Below the pieces are notes generated by a model, which worked only from the letters and a program-made list of their open reading frames with translations, made no database searches and had not been told where the DNA came from. 64,000 nucleotides of DNA from Gammaproteobacteria bacterium RIFCSPHIGHO2_12_FULL_63_22 (GTDB taxonomy: Bacteria > Pseudomonadota > Gammaproteobacteria > Xanthomonadales > Xanthomonadaceae). Shown piece after piece: positions 9,821 to 18,174 of the stretch. Both the position numbers and the translations under genes were made by a program. The first letter of the stretch is position 1. Every line of letters starts with the position of its first letter. The stretch is from NCBI GenBank assembly GCA_001801685.1, contig MGYJ01000054.1, positions 39,027-103,026 of the forward strand, in the 5' to 3' direction.

Positions 9821-12052
9821 TCAGCGGACATATCCAAGGATAGCATTATCGAGCAGCCGGCTCGTGTCGCGGCCGAAGCTGCCGAGGCCATTCAGCTCGA
9901 TTTCCAGGTACAGGCCGATGTTCTGGCGGCTTTCGAAATTGCGGATGTATTGCCGTCCCAGCAGGCGCACGGCAACGCAGCAGCTGTTCCATTCGAAGCC
10001 GGCGAGGGCCTCGATGGTCTGGTTGTCGCGCAGGGAATAATTCCATCGGCCATACAGGTTCCAGTTCTTGTTCACCGGTATGACAAAACTCAGGTCGGTT
10101 TGTTCCAGCGGCGGCAGGGTGAGGGACGCGCGGCGGAACCGGTAGGCCGCGTTCACGATCGTGCCCTTGTGCAGGCGCAACTGGGTACGCACCGACGACA
10201 GCTCGGTGTGCTGGCTGTCCGGGTTCCACTGGTGCGTGGCGCCCAGGCTCCACCAGTCGCTGACGGCCAGGTCCATGGTCGCGACCCAGACACTGCCGTT
10301 GTCCGACGCCGTCGGCAGGCCGGGCAGCAAGGTCACCCGCGGCTGGTCGAAGTAGGTGATGCGACCGATGCCGGCGCTGAGGCGCTCGCGTCCGTCGGCG
10401 GCGCTGAGCAAGCGCGTGGTGAGGGCCAGCGCCACCTGGTTGGCGTCGGCCTGCCGGTCCGCGCCGCCGAAGCTGTTGTCGCGGAACAGCGAGGTCCAGC
10501 CGAAGGTCAGTTCGCGCGTGTCGAACAGTGGCAGGTGGCCTTGGTCGCGGTAGGGCACGCGCAAGTAGTACAGGCGTGGTTCGAGGGTCTGCAGGTAACC
10601 GCGCCCGCCCCAGTTGAAGCTGCGCTCGAAATAGGCACCGGCATCCACGCTGGCGATCGGCAGGCTGCGACTGGTGCTGTCGGATCCATTCGGCGGGACC
10701 AGGCTGTCGTCGAGCGAGCTGTAGCCGGTGTAACGCCACGCCAGCTGCGGCGTGATGAACCACGAGTTGCCACCGAGCGGAAACCGCACATAGGGCTGCA
10801 GGTCGACGCGATTGCCGCCGCCGCGCGATTCGTGGTTGAAGCGCACGGCTTCGAAATTCAGGCCCGCCTCGACCCAGCGCGACAGGGGCCGCAGCGCGGT
10901 TGCCTGCAGCCTTGGCAGCCGGCGGTAGGGCTCGGCGCCATCGGGCAGCAGTGGCGTGGCGATCTGCCAGGTTTCCGCCGTCAGGCTGGCGGTCCAGTAT
11001 TTTCCGCGTCCGAAGAAGCCGGCGCTGCTGTTGAGCAACGAGATCGAGGTGTAGTCGATGGAGTCGCCGAAGTCGCCGAAGTATTCCTTGTCACTGACAT
11101 TGTTCAGGTCGGAAGCGAAGTACCAGTGGCGATTGACCGTGGTGTAGTTCTGCCAGCTCAGCAGGCTGCGGTCGGTGCCCGTCAGGTCGTCGCCGGGCAG
11201 GTAGGTGCCGGTGAAATTGCCGCGTGAGCGCAGGGTCAGGTAACGGAATTCACCATTGAGCATGAAGCCGCGCTTGGACAGCCAGCGCGGCGTCAGCGTG
11301 GCGTCGTAGTTCGGCGCCAGGTTCAGGTAGTACGGCAGCTTCAGGTCCAGGCCGTTCTGGTCGTCGCGGCCGATGGTCGGCGCGAGCATGCCGGTGCGGC
11401 GCTTGTCGTCGGTCGGGAAGCTAATCACCGGCAGCCAGATCACAGGAATCCCGCCCAGCTTCAAGGTCACGTTGTGCGCCACGCCTGTCGCCGTCTCGTC
11501 ATTGACCGCGATGCGCCCGGCGGAAAACTCCCACTGGCGCTGTCCCGGAGGGCAGGTCGAGTAGGTCGCATCGGTCAGCGTGCCGACCGGCCCCTTCAAC
11601 ACTGCCGTTTCCGCTTCGCCATTGCCCAGGTCTTCATTGAACTGGTAGCGGACCTTGCCCATCGTCAGCACGTCGTTCTTCTGGTCGCCGGACGCGCTTT
11701 CCGCCGTCAGCCTTACGGTGCGGTCCTGGTAGCGAACCTGTCCTTCGGTGACGAATTGTTCGGTGTCGTGCGTGTAGGTGACCTTGTCGGTATTCATCCA
11801 CTGGTCGGCATGGGTCAGTTCGACGTTGCCGGAAAAAACCGTGGACTCGCTCTTCAGGACATTGAGGTCGTTCGCGCTGATGTCGGTCGGCGCTGCCAGG
11901 CGATCGGTGGGCGCGGCAGGAACCTCGGTGAACCAGGGAATGGTGGTCGGGAGCTTGCACAGGGCCCAGGTGGGCTTGGGAGCTTCCTCGGCGCGCACGG
12001 CGCCGGCAACGGCTAGGCAGAGCGGCAGTAAACGCAGGCTGGTCTGGCGCAC
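9821..12052 (-). CDS. lptD: LPS-assembly protein LptD
   Basis: LptD is the outer-membrane beta-barrel that, with LptE, inserts lipopolysaccharide into the outer leaflet. The 743-residue protein has a signal peptide ending near AVRA, an OstA/LptA-like periplasmic beta-jellyroll (about residues 50-190, with SESTVFSGNVELTHADQ) and a large C-terminal barrel. All four cysteines expected for the LptD disulfides can be placed: one just after the signal peptide (ALCKLP), one at the end of the jellyroll (STCPPG) and an adjacent pair near the C-terminus (NSCCVAVRL). Length and architecture match the family. It is the first gene of the operon running to apaH. Confidence 0.96.
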   Translation of the reverse strand: MRQTSLRLLPLCLAVAGAVRAEEAPKPTWALCKLPTTIPWFTEVPAAPTDRLAAPTDISANDLNVLKSESTVFSGNVELTHADQWMNTDKVTYTHDTEQFVTEGQVRYQDRTVRLTAESASGDQKNDVLTMGKVRYQFNEDLGNGEAETAVLKGPVGTLTDATYSTCPPGQRQWEFSAGRIAVNDETATGVAHNVTLKLGGIPVIWLPVISFPTDDKRRTGMLAPTIGRDDQNGLDLKLPYYLNLAPNYDATLTPRWLSKRGFMLNGEFRYLTLRSRGNFTGTYLPGDDLTGTDRSLLSWQNYTTVNRHWYFASDLNNVSDKEYFGDFGDSIDYTSISLLNSSAGFFGRGKYWTASLTAETWQIATPLLPDGAEPYRRLPRLQATALRPLSRWVEAGLNFEAVRFNHESRGGGNRVDLQPYVRFPLGGNSWFITPQLAWRYTGYSSLDDSLVPPNGSDSTSRSLPIASVDAGAYFERSFNWGGRGYLQTLEPRLYYLRVPYRDQGHLPLFDTRELTFGWTSLFRDNSFGGADRQADANQVALALTTRLLSAADGRERLSAGIGRITYFDQPRVTLLPGLPTASDNGSVWVATMDLAVSDWWSLGATHQWNPDSQHTELSSVRTQLRLHKGTIVNAAYRFRRASLTLPPLEQTDLSFVIPVNKNWNLYGRWNYSLRDNQTIEALAGFEWNSCCVAVRLLGRQYIRNFESRQNIGLYLEIELNGLGSFGRDTSRLLDNAILGYVR

Positions 12053-12137
12053 CGGGTGATTCCTGAAGTTGCAATGGCCGTCATTCTAGCCCGAGCGGAG
12101 TCTGGGTCGGTCATCGGGGCGCAACAGAAATGAGACT

Positions 12138-13049
12138 TCAGGCGCCCAGGCCCGCGAGGTGGGCGACGCTGCATTCACGCAGGGCGGTCAGGCTGTAGCC
12201 CCCTTCCAGGAAGGACACGATGCGCCCCTGGGCGTGACGGACGGAGACTTCCGCCAGCCGCGTGCTGAGCCAACGGTAGTCGTCGGCGACCAGGCCCAGG
12301 TCGGCCAGGGGATCGAGGCGATGCCCATCGAACCCGGCCGACACCAACAACAGTTGCGGTGCGAAGGCATCCAGCGCTGGCAGCAGCCGGTCGTTCCAGG
12401 CGCTGCGGAACACCGCACTGCCGGCGCCTGGCGGCAAGGGGGCGTTGACCACGTTGCCGACGCCCGTTTCATCACTTGCACCCGTGCCGGGATACAGCGG
12501 CGCCTGGTGCGAACTGACGTACAGCACGCGCGGCTCGCGCTCGAAGATGTCCTGCGTGCCGTTGCCGTGGTGAACATCGAAGTCCACGATCGCCACGCGC
12601 TGCAGGTCGTGCTCGGCGAGCGCGTGTGCTGCGGCCACGGCAATGTTGTTGAACAGGCAGAAGCCCATGGCCGCGTCGGCGGTGGCGTGGTGACCAGGCG
12701 GCCGCACTGCGCAGAAGGCGCGATCGATCCTGCCGGACATCACGGCGTCCACCGCCGCCACGCCGGCGCCACTGGCGCGCAAGGCGGCCGCGGCAGAGCC
12801 GGGCGAAAGCACGGTGTCGGCATCGATTCGGACGTATTCGCCGGCTGGCGAAGCAAGCACCTGGAAAATCATCTCATCGGAATGAACGCGCGCGATCTGC
12901 GCGTTGCTGGCCAGGGGAGCTTCGAACCACTGCAGTTGCGGCAGGCCGACATGCAAGGCCTGCAACACCGCAGCAAGCCTTGCCGGTGCTTCGGGATGGC
13001 CGGCGCCGGGCTCGTGCTGCAGGCAGTCGGGATGGGTGTAGACCCGCAT
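12138..13049 (-). CDS. Histone deacetylase family (class II-like) amidohydrolase
   Basis: A 303-residue zinc-dependent deacetylase of the arginase/HDAC superfamily. These bacterial members remove acetyl groups from small molecules such as acetylpolyamines, or possibly from proteins. Motifs in order are HPEAPARL near the N-terminus, the RPPGHHATADAAMGFCLFNN active-site block with the His-His pair, DFDVHHGNGTQDIF with metal ligands, the YPGTGASDE segment, and SAGFDGHRLDPLA with the second metal Asp. The C-terminal SFLEGGYSL motif is also present. I chose the ATG at 13049 because it directly precedes MRVYTHPDCLQHEPG, the usual family N-terminus. It lies one base after the cobalamin adenosyltransferase gene. 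The physiological substrate is unknown. Confidence 0.9.
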   Translation of the reverse strand: MRVYTHPDCLQHEPGAGHPEAPARLAAVLQALHVGLPQLQWFEAPLASNAQIARVHSDEMIFQVLASPAGEYVRIDADTVLSPGSAAAALRASGAGVAAVDAVMSGRIDRAFCAVRPPGHHATADAAMGFCLFNNIAVAAAHALAEHDLQRVAIVDFDVHHGNGTQDIFEREPRVLYVSSHQAPLYPGTGASDETGVGNVVNAPLPPGAGSAVFRSAWNDRLLPALDAFAPQLLLVSAGFDGHRLDPLADLGLVADDYRWLSTRLAEVSVRHAQGRIVSFLEGGYSLTALRECSVAHLAGLGA

Positions 13050-13050
13050 C

Positions 13051-13605
13051 TCAGCCCTTGCGGCGGTCGTGGTTCCAGAGCACTTCGCCATGCCCGCTGG
13101 CGCGGGCAAGCACGCGCGACACGACGAACAGCAGGTCCGACAATCGATTCAGGAAGCGGATGGCCTCGGGCCGCACGGCATCGTGTCGCGACAAGGTGAC
13201 AAGGTCGCGCTCGGCGCGGCGACAGATGGTGCGCGCCAGGTGGCAATGCGCCGCAGCGATGCCACCGCCTGGCAGGATGAAATCCTTCAGCGGCGGCAGG
13301 TCGGCATTGAATCCATCGAGTTGGGCTTCGAGGCGATCGATGTCGGCGTCGAAAATCGCGGCATGGCCGGGGATGCACAACTCGCCGCCGAGGTCGAACA
13401 TCTGGTGTTGCACGGCCACCAGCACATGGCGAACGGCTTCCGGGATGTCACAAGCGAGCACGATGCCGATGGCGGAATTGGCTTCGTCCACCGTGCCGTA
13501 GGCAGACACGCGCGCGGAATCCTTCGACACGCGCGCGCCGTCGCCCAGACCGGTGCTGCCGTCGTCGCCGGTGCGGGTGTAGATTTTGGAAAGCCGATTG
13601 CCCAT
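13051..13605 (-). CDS. PduO-type ATP:cob(I)alamin adenosyltransferase
   Basis: This enzyme transfers the adenosyl group of ATP to cob(I)alamin to make adenosylcobalamin. The 184-residue protein begins MGNRLSKIYTRTGDDGSTGL, the usual PduO N-terminus with its ATP-binding TRTGD loop. It continues with YGTVDEANSAIG, the FILPGG segment, HLARTICRRAERDLV (ATP-contacting arginines) and NRLSDLLFVVSR (cobalamin-site region). It sits between the deacetylase gene and the DUF6580 membrane protein (10-base gap), all on the minus strand. No cobalamin biosynthesis genes lie in the window, so a salvage role is likely. The family call is firm. Confidence 0.94.
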   Translation of the reverse strand: MGNRLSKIYTRTGDDGSTGLGDGARVSKDSARVSAYGTVDEANSAIGIVLACDIPEAVRHVLVAVQHQMFDLGGELCIPGHAAIFDADIDRLEAQLDGFNADLPPLKDFILPGGGIAAAHCHLARTICRRAERDLVTLSRHDAVRPEAIRFLNRLSDLLFVVSRVLARASGHGEVLWNHDRRKG

Positions 13606-13615
13606 GGGGCGCGTC

Positions 13616-14188
13616 TCAGGCGGTTTGCAGGCCCAGCGCCGGAATGCGCCGGCGCAGCAGCGCGAAGCTGCCGAACAAAACGACCGAATAGAACAGCGTG
13701 CCCAGCACGGTGTTCTGGAAGAAGGGGATGCCTGCGACATAGGCCGAAACAAGCCCGGCGCCCGTCTGGGGATACATCGCCGAGCCCAGCCACGCGCCGA
13801 AATTCGTCACCAGGAAGAACAGCACGGAACCCACCAGCGAATATCCGGCCACGCGCACTGCCGTGACGCGGCCGCGCAATGCGAAGCCCACCACCGTGGA
13901 CAGCGCGATGCACAGGTAAACCAGGAGGAAACCGGCGCTCAGGAAATATTCCGAATAGATGCCGCCGTTGACCACGCCCAGTGCCAGGTCGGAAATGAAC
14001 ATCGCCACCAGCGGCACCCAGATGGCGGCGCTGCGCTTCATGAAGTACGCACCGCCGAACAGGGCGATGGCCTCGACCGGCGAAAAATTCGGCGGATGCG
14101 GCAGCAGTCGCGACAAGGCCGCCAGGACGATCATTCCGACCAGCAGGAGCGGTCCGGAGGCAAGCGAGGATTGGGGCTGTGAGGGCAT
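13616..14188 (-). CDS. DUF6580-family putative transport protein (ECF S-component-like)
   Basis: A 190-residue polytopic inner-membrane protein with about six hydrophobic segments. The PPNFSPVEAIALFGGAYF segment at residues 32-49 is the hallmark of the DUF6580 family; further blocks are ISDLALG near residue 65 and LVTNFGAWLG near 126. The size and helix pattern resemble the S-components of ECF vitamin transporters. Its only cysteine is residue 93, inside a predicted helix. It is transcribed just ahead of the cobalamin adenosyltransferase gene (10-base gap), so uptake of a corrinoid is a reasonable inference (compare the solitary S-component BtuM), but substrate specificity cannot be read from the sequence. 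ATG 14188 was chosen to begin just before the first helix. Confidence 0.75.
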   Translation of the reverse strand: MPSQPQSSLASGPLLLVGMIVLAALSRLLPHPPNFSPVEAIALFGGAYFMKRSAAIWVPLVAMFISDLALGVVNGGIYSEYFLSAGFLLVYLCIALSTVVGFALRGRVTAVRVAGYSLVGSVLFFLVTNFGAWLGSAMYPQTGAGLVSAYVAGIPFFQNTVLGTLFYSVVLFGSFALLRRRIPALGLQTA

Positions 14189-14300
14189 GGCGAATCCGGT
14201 GGGATGAACTGGGACTGTGGTCGGGGCGCGACGGCCATAGGCGGCAGGCGGCCAGGTCGTTAGGATACCGCAACGCGTCTGCCTGCGGTCCGAGAGACCT

Positions 14301-15533
14301 GTGAAAATGGATTTCGACATTGTGGTACTCGGTGGCGGACTGGTCGGCAGCAGCCTGGCTTGTGCGCTGGACGGCCGCGGATATCGCATCGCGCTGGTCG
14401 AAGGCAGCCTGCCCAGGGAATCGCCGCCGGGTTTCGACGAGCGCAAGCTCGCACTTGCGGCGGCCAGCCTGAATGCGCTGGGCACCCTGGGTGTGCTCGC
14501 GCATCTATCCGAGCCACCGAGTCCGATCCGGCGCATCCATGTCAGCCGCCAGGGCGACTTCGGCGTCGTGCGCCTGGCAGCATCCGATGTCGGACGCGAT
14601 GCCTTTGGCGGCGTCGTTTCCGCGCGTGAACTCGGACAGGCCCTCGAGCAACGCCTGGCGGCACTGTCTGACCTGCGCTTGCTGCGTCCGCAGACTGTAT
14701 CGGGCATTCGCGATATCGAAGGGGGAATTGCCTTGAACCTGCAGCCGGGGGACGGTGCCGTGGCGGCGTCCAGCGCCGGTGGTGATGAGCTGACCACGCG
14801 CCTGCTGGTGGCAGCCGACGGCACCCAATCCTTCGCGCGCCAGGCGCGTGGCATCGCCGTGGACCGGCATGATTACCTGCAGACCTTGCTGGTCTGCAGC
14901 CTGGTGACCGACCGACCGGCGGATGGCGGCGCCTACGAGCGGTTCACTGCCGACGGGCCGGTCGCGCTGCTGCCGATGGGCCGTCAGTACGGGGCGATTT
15001 GTGCCGTGCCGCGCGCTGAAGCCGAAGCGGTGATGGCGATGGACGATGTCGCCTACATGGATTATTTCCAGGTGCGTTTCGGATGGCGGGCGGGGCGCGT
15101 GGTTCGCGTCGGCAAGCGCAGTGCGTATCCGATTGCGCGTGTCATCGCCGAGCGCATCGTCGCCCGGCGCATGGTGCTGATGGGCAATGCTGCGCAGACC
15201 ATCCATCCCATCGGCGCGCAGGGCTTCAACCTGGGGCTGCGCGATGCCCTCTCGCTGGCGGAGGTGCTGGTTGCCGCGGGTGCGGACGCCGATCCCGGCA
15301 GCGAAGCCGTGCTGCAGGCTTACCAGTCGTCGCGCCGCGAAGATCGCGAGCGCACTTTGTCCTTCAGTGACGGGCTGGCGCGGGCAACCGGCAATGCATC
15401 GGTGCCGATGCACCTGTTGCGTTCGATCGGATTGATGGCGCTGGCCAATGTGCCGGGCTTGTCGGCGCCGCTGGTGTCGGGTGCGATGGGTTTTCGCGGC
15501 AACGTTCCCGCGCTTTCTCGGGGTGGCGCATGA
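14301..15533 (+). CDS. ubiH: 2-octaprenyl-6-methoxyphenol hydroxylase (UbiH)
   Basis: An FAD-dependent monooxygenase that hydroxylates the ubiquinone ring precursor. The 410-residue protein starts with the FAD-binding DIVVLGGGLVGSSLA motif. It has the UbiH-typical GFDERKLALAAAS segment near residue 45 and the second FAD motif VLMGNAAQTIHPIGAQGFNLGLRDA near residue 300. The RFTADGPVALLPM block matches E. coli UbiH closely. The start may be GTG 14301 or ATG 14307; a GAGAG ribosome-binding site lies at 14292-14296. Its stop overlaps the next hydroxylase gene by four bases (ATGA), so the two are coupled. Naming it UbiH rather than UbiF rests on the GFDxRxxALAA segment. Confidence 0.93.
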   Translation: MKMDFDIVVLGGGLVGSSLACALDGRGYRIALVEGSLPRESPPGFDERKLALAAASLNALGTLGVLAHLSEPPSPIRRIHVSRQGDFGVVRLAASDVGRDAFGGVVSARELGQALEQRLAALSDLRLLRPQTVSGIRDIEGGIALNLQPGDGAVAASSAGGDELTTRLLVAADGTQSFARQARGIAVDRHDYLQTLLVCSLVTDRPADGGAYERFTADGPVALLPMGRQYGAICAVPRAEAEAVMAMDDVAYMDYFQVRFGWRAGRVVRVGKRSAYPIARVIAERIVARRMVLMGNAAQTIHPIGAQGFNLGLRDALSLAEVLVAAGADADPGSEAVLQAYQSSRREDRERTLSFSDGLARATGNASVPMHLLRSIGLMALANVPGLSAPLVSGAMGFRGNVPALSRGGA

Positions 15534-16711
15534 GCCGGCGCGATCGCTTCGATGTGGTCGTGGTCGGGGCCGGCGTCGTCGGTGCGGCTGCTGCGCTGCG
15601 CCTTGCCGCTGAAGGCCTGCGCATCGCCATCGTCGAGGCGCACGAGCCGCAACCCTGGAGCCCGGCCGCGCCCGACCTGCGCGTGTATGCCTTCGCGCCC
15701 GATGCGCAAGCGCTGCTGGAGCAGTTCGGTGCGTGGACTGCGGTAGCGGCGGCTCGCGCGCATCCTTATCGGCACATGCGGGTCTGGGATGCAGCCGGCG
15801 GTGGCGAACTGGCATTTGACGCAGACCAGATGGGACGCAGCTGCCTCGGCCATATCGTCGAGCACGGACTGCTGGTGGATCGCCTGTGGGCGACGTTGGC
15901 GCGCACGCCATCCATCGAACGACTGTGCCCGGACAAATTGCTCGAACTCGAACAGGACGACGACGAGGTCGTGCTCACGCTGCAAAGCGGGACCCGCCTG
16001 CGCGCGAAACTCGTGCTCGGCGCGGACGGCGCGGCGTCCCGCGTCCGCTCGTTGCTGGGCGTGCATACGCGCGACCACGATTACGGCCAGCAGGGCGTCG
16101 TCGCCTACGTCAGCACGCAACTAGCCCATCAGGACACGGCCTGGCAGCGTTTCCTGGTGACCGGGCCGCTGGCGTTCCTTCCCTGTGCGGATGGTCGCTG
16201 TTCGATTGTCTGGACCTTGCCCGATGCCGAAGCCGAGCGTGTGCTCGCGCTCGGCCCGACCGAATTCTGCGCTGAACTGACACGCGCCTTCGACGCGCGC
16301 CTTGGCGAAGTAACCAGTGTTTCCGAGCGCAAGGCCTTTCCGCTGCGCCGCCGCCTTGCCGATCCGATGGCGGTGGGTCGCGTCGCCTTGGTCGGCGATG
16401 CCGCGCACGTCGTGCATCCCTTGGCCGGGCAGGGTGTCAACCTGGGATTGCGCGACGTGGCGTCGCTTGGCTCGATGATCGCCGAGGCGCGCGCGATCGG
16501 CAGGGATTTCAGCGCGGTCCACCGATTGCAGCGATGGGCCCGATCGCGTGCGAGCGAAAATGCCGTCGCCGCGGGTTCATTCGAGGCGATCAATCGCCTG
16601 TTTTCCAACGAGTCGGTCGTGCCGACCCTGTTGCGTGGGCACCTGTTGGGCCTGGCGGGAAGACTGCCGCCACTGACCCAGTTTTTCTGGAAACGCGCCG
16701 CAGGCTTGTGA
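15530..16711 (+). CDS. UbiH/UbiF/VisC family FAD-dependent hydroxylase, probably UbiI-like
   Basis: A second ubiquinone-pathway flavin hydroxylase of 393 residues. It has the N-terminal VVVVGAGVVGAAAALRL dinucleotide motif, the DGAASRVRSLLGV segment in the middle and the LVGDAAHVVHPLAGQGVNLGLRD motif near residue 285. Unlike the upstream UbiH it lacks the GFDxR segment, having APDLRVYAFAP instead, and it keeps RFLVTGPLAFLPC. Its position directly after ubiH is that of ubiI (visC) in E. coli, so C5-hydroxylation of octaprenylphenol is the best guess. A broader-specificity enzyme such as UbiM cannot be excluded. Confidence 0.88.
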   Translation: MSRRDRFDVVVVGAGVVGAAAALRLAAEGLRIAIVEAHEPQPWSPAAPDLRVYAFAPDAQALLEQFGAWTAVAAARAHPYRHMRVWDAAGGGELAFDADQMGRSCLGHIVEHGLLVDRLWATLARTPSIERLCPDKLLELEQDDDEVVLTLQSGTRLRAKLVLGADGAASRVRSLLGVHTRDHDYGQQGVVAYVSTQLAHQDTAWQRFLVTGPLAFLPCADGRCSIVWTLPDAEAERVLALGPTEFCAELTRAFDARLGEVTSVSERKAFPLRRRLADPMAVGRVALVGDAAHVVHPLAGQGVNLGLRDVASLGSMIAEARAIGRDFSAVHRLQRWARSRASENAVAAGSFEAINRLFSNESVVPTLLRGHLLGLAGRLPPLTQFFWKRAAGL

Positions 16712-17065
16712 TCAGGCCGGCGGTGCGAGGAATTCGCGCGCGCTCAGCCAGCCATCCTTGTTCTTGTCCTGGCGATGGAACTGTTTTTCAAGGCGGTGCT
16801 TGAGTTCCAGCAATGTCACGGTCGGGCCGTTGGGCACCAGTTGTTCCCTGGGCTGCAGGATGGAGTCGTGGTTGGTGTCCATTTTCCGGAACGCGAAAGT
16901 GAATCGATCCAGGTATTCTTCGAGCGAGATCTTGTTGTTGTGGTTGGTGTCGACGACGTCGAAATAACTCGAGCCCGATCCCGCAGTGCTGGTGCCGGCG
17001 ACTGTCAGTCCGAGGCCTGCGACCAGCGCGAGTTTGCGAGTTATTGCGAATGTACGGGTTCTCAA
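16712..17065 (-). CDS. Small exported EF-hand protein
   Basis: A 117-residue protein with a signal peptide (KLALVAGLGLTVAGTSTAG) followed by three EF-hand calcium-binding loops: DTNHNNKISLEE, DTNHDSILQPRE and DKNKDGWLSARE. Each has acidic or Asn ligands at positions 1, 3 and 5 and an acidic residue at position 12. It is presumably a periplasmic Ca2+-binding protein. The start is TTG at 17065, overlapping the rlmM stop by four bases (TTGA) and preceded by AAGGA eight bases upstream, so translation appears coupled to rlmM. Its stop abuts the convergent Ubi hydroxylase. No partner is evident. Confidence 0.78.
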   Translation of the reverse strand: MRTRTFAITRKLALVAGLGLTVAGTSTAGSGSSYFDVVDTNHNNKISLEEYLDRFTFAFRKMDTNHDSILQPREQLVPNGPTVTLLELKHRLEKQFHRQDKNKDGWLSAREFLAPPA

Positions 17066-18174
17066 AGCATGCGTCCTTTTGCAGCGGGATTGGTGGCGAA
17101 CACGGTGATTTCCTCGCGGTCATGGTAGAGCTGCCGTGCCCGCACTATAAGCGGCTTGCCGGCCTGTTCCCTGAACGCATCCAGGCACTGGCGGGTTTCT
17201 TCCCAGCGCTTCTTCATCGGCAGCTTCAGGTTGAAGATCGCGTGCTCGCACCAGCCCAGCGCAAACCATTCAGCCATGCGCGACGCGACTTTGCGTGGTG
17301 ATTCGACCATGTCGCAGACCAGCCAGTCCTGCGGCTTCGGCGGTTTCCAGCTGAAGCCGTCGGCACGTATGTGATCGACCAGTCCGGTCGCCATCGCCGA
17401 TTCCGCCATCGGGCCGTTGTCCACCGCGATCACCTTGAAATGGTGGCGCGCGAGGATCCAGCTCCAACCACCGGGCGCCGCTCCCAGGTCGGCGGCGCAC
17501 ATGCCCGGCTTGACCAGGCGTTCGCGTTCTTCTGGAAGCATCAGGGAAAGGATGGCTTCCTCAAGCTTCAGCGCCGAGCGACTCGGCGCTTCGGACAACT
17601 GGCGAAGCCGCGGCACGCCCAGCGGCCAGGGCGAGGCGTCACCGATGTCGCTGGCGCCGAGCAGCAAATGGTCGCCCGCGAGCAGGCACACGTGCAGTCG
17701 CGGCAGGCGCGGGTCTTCCTTCTCGGTGAGCAGCCCACGTTGGCGCAAGGCGGGACGCAGGGCATTGCCGAAAGCACGGGCCAGGCCCGACAGCGGCCGG
17801 GCTTCGTCGGAGTCGGGATGCTCGACCATCAGGTCGCCATATCGGCCGCGACCGGCAAGCGCATCGAAGATCGGACTGATCCGGTCTTTCGGATCGATGT
17901 CCCTGAGTTCAGCGAGCAGGCGCAATTTCTGTCGCGCAAAAATAAGTTCGGAAAAAGGCAGGCTGCGCGAGAGCCCCGCGCCGTCCGTGCCCAGGTAGAG
18001 GACGTGGCCGGAGTTTCGCTGCGTGCGCGCGTAGCCGGAGAAGCTGGCCAATGCCGCGCGTTCGCCAAGTTCTGCGGCGAGTTCGGGTTCGAATCCGGGC
18101 CGGCAATAACAAAGCAGGCCATCCGCATGGGCGCCAACCTCGCCAGTCGCCTCTTCCAATCCATCAGTAGACAA
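17062..18174 (-). CDS. rlmM: 23S rRNA (cytidine2498-2'-O)-methyltransferase
   Basis: RlmM methylates the ribose of C2498 in 23S rRNA. The N-terminal THUMP-like region begins at LLCYCRPGFEPELAAEL, equivalent to the start of E. coli RlmM. The Rossmann methyltransferase domain carries DLGAAPGGWSWILA (SAM site), IAVDNGPM, the catalytic VCDMVESP segment and FNLKLPMKKRWEE. No ATG is in frame near the expected N-terminus. TTG at 18174 (overlapping the upstream deaminase stop by 11 bases) or TTG at 18159 are the plausible starts; I give the longer. About 370 residues results, as is usual for the family. It is followed by the coupled EF-hand gene. Confidence 0.92.
   Translation of the reverse strand: MSTDGLEEATGEVGAHADGLLCYCRPGFEPELAAELGERAALASFSGYARTQRNSGHVLYLGTDGAGLSRSLPFSELIFARQKLRLLAELRDIDPKDRISPIFDALAGRGRYGDLMVEHPDSDEARPLSGLARAFGNALRPALRQRGLLTEKEDPRLPRLHVCLLAGDHLLLGASDIGDASPWPLGVPRLRQLSEAPSRSALKLEEAILSLMLPEERERLVKPGMCAADLGAAPGGWSWILARHHFKVIAVDNGPMAESAMATGLVDHIRADGFSWKPPKPQDWLVCDMVESPRKVASRMAEWFALGWCEHAIFNLKLPMKKRWEETRQCLDAFREQAGKPLIVRARQLYHDREEITVFATNPAAKGRML

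Noticed and set aside
8367..11227. Two long plus-strand frames (8367-10040 and 9950-11227) opposite surA and lptD
   Set aside because: Both are antisense to certain genes, overlap each other and have no family signature.
14189..14300. Cobalamin riboswitch upstream of the DUF6580/adenosyltransferase genes
   Set aside because: The spacer is only about 110 bases, much shorter than the element, and no B12 box was found on the minus strand.
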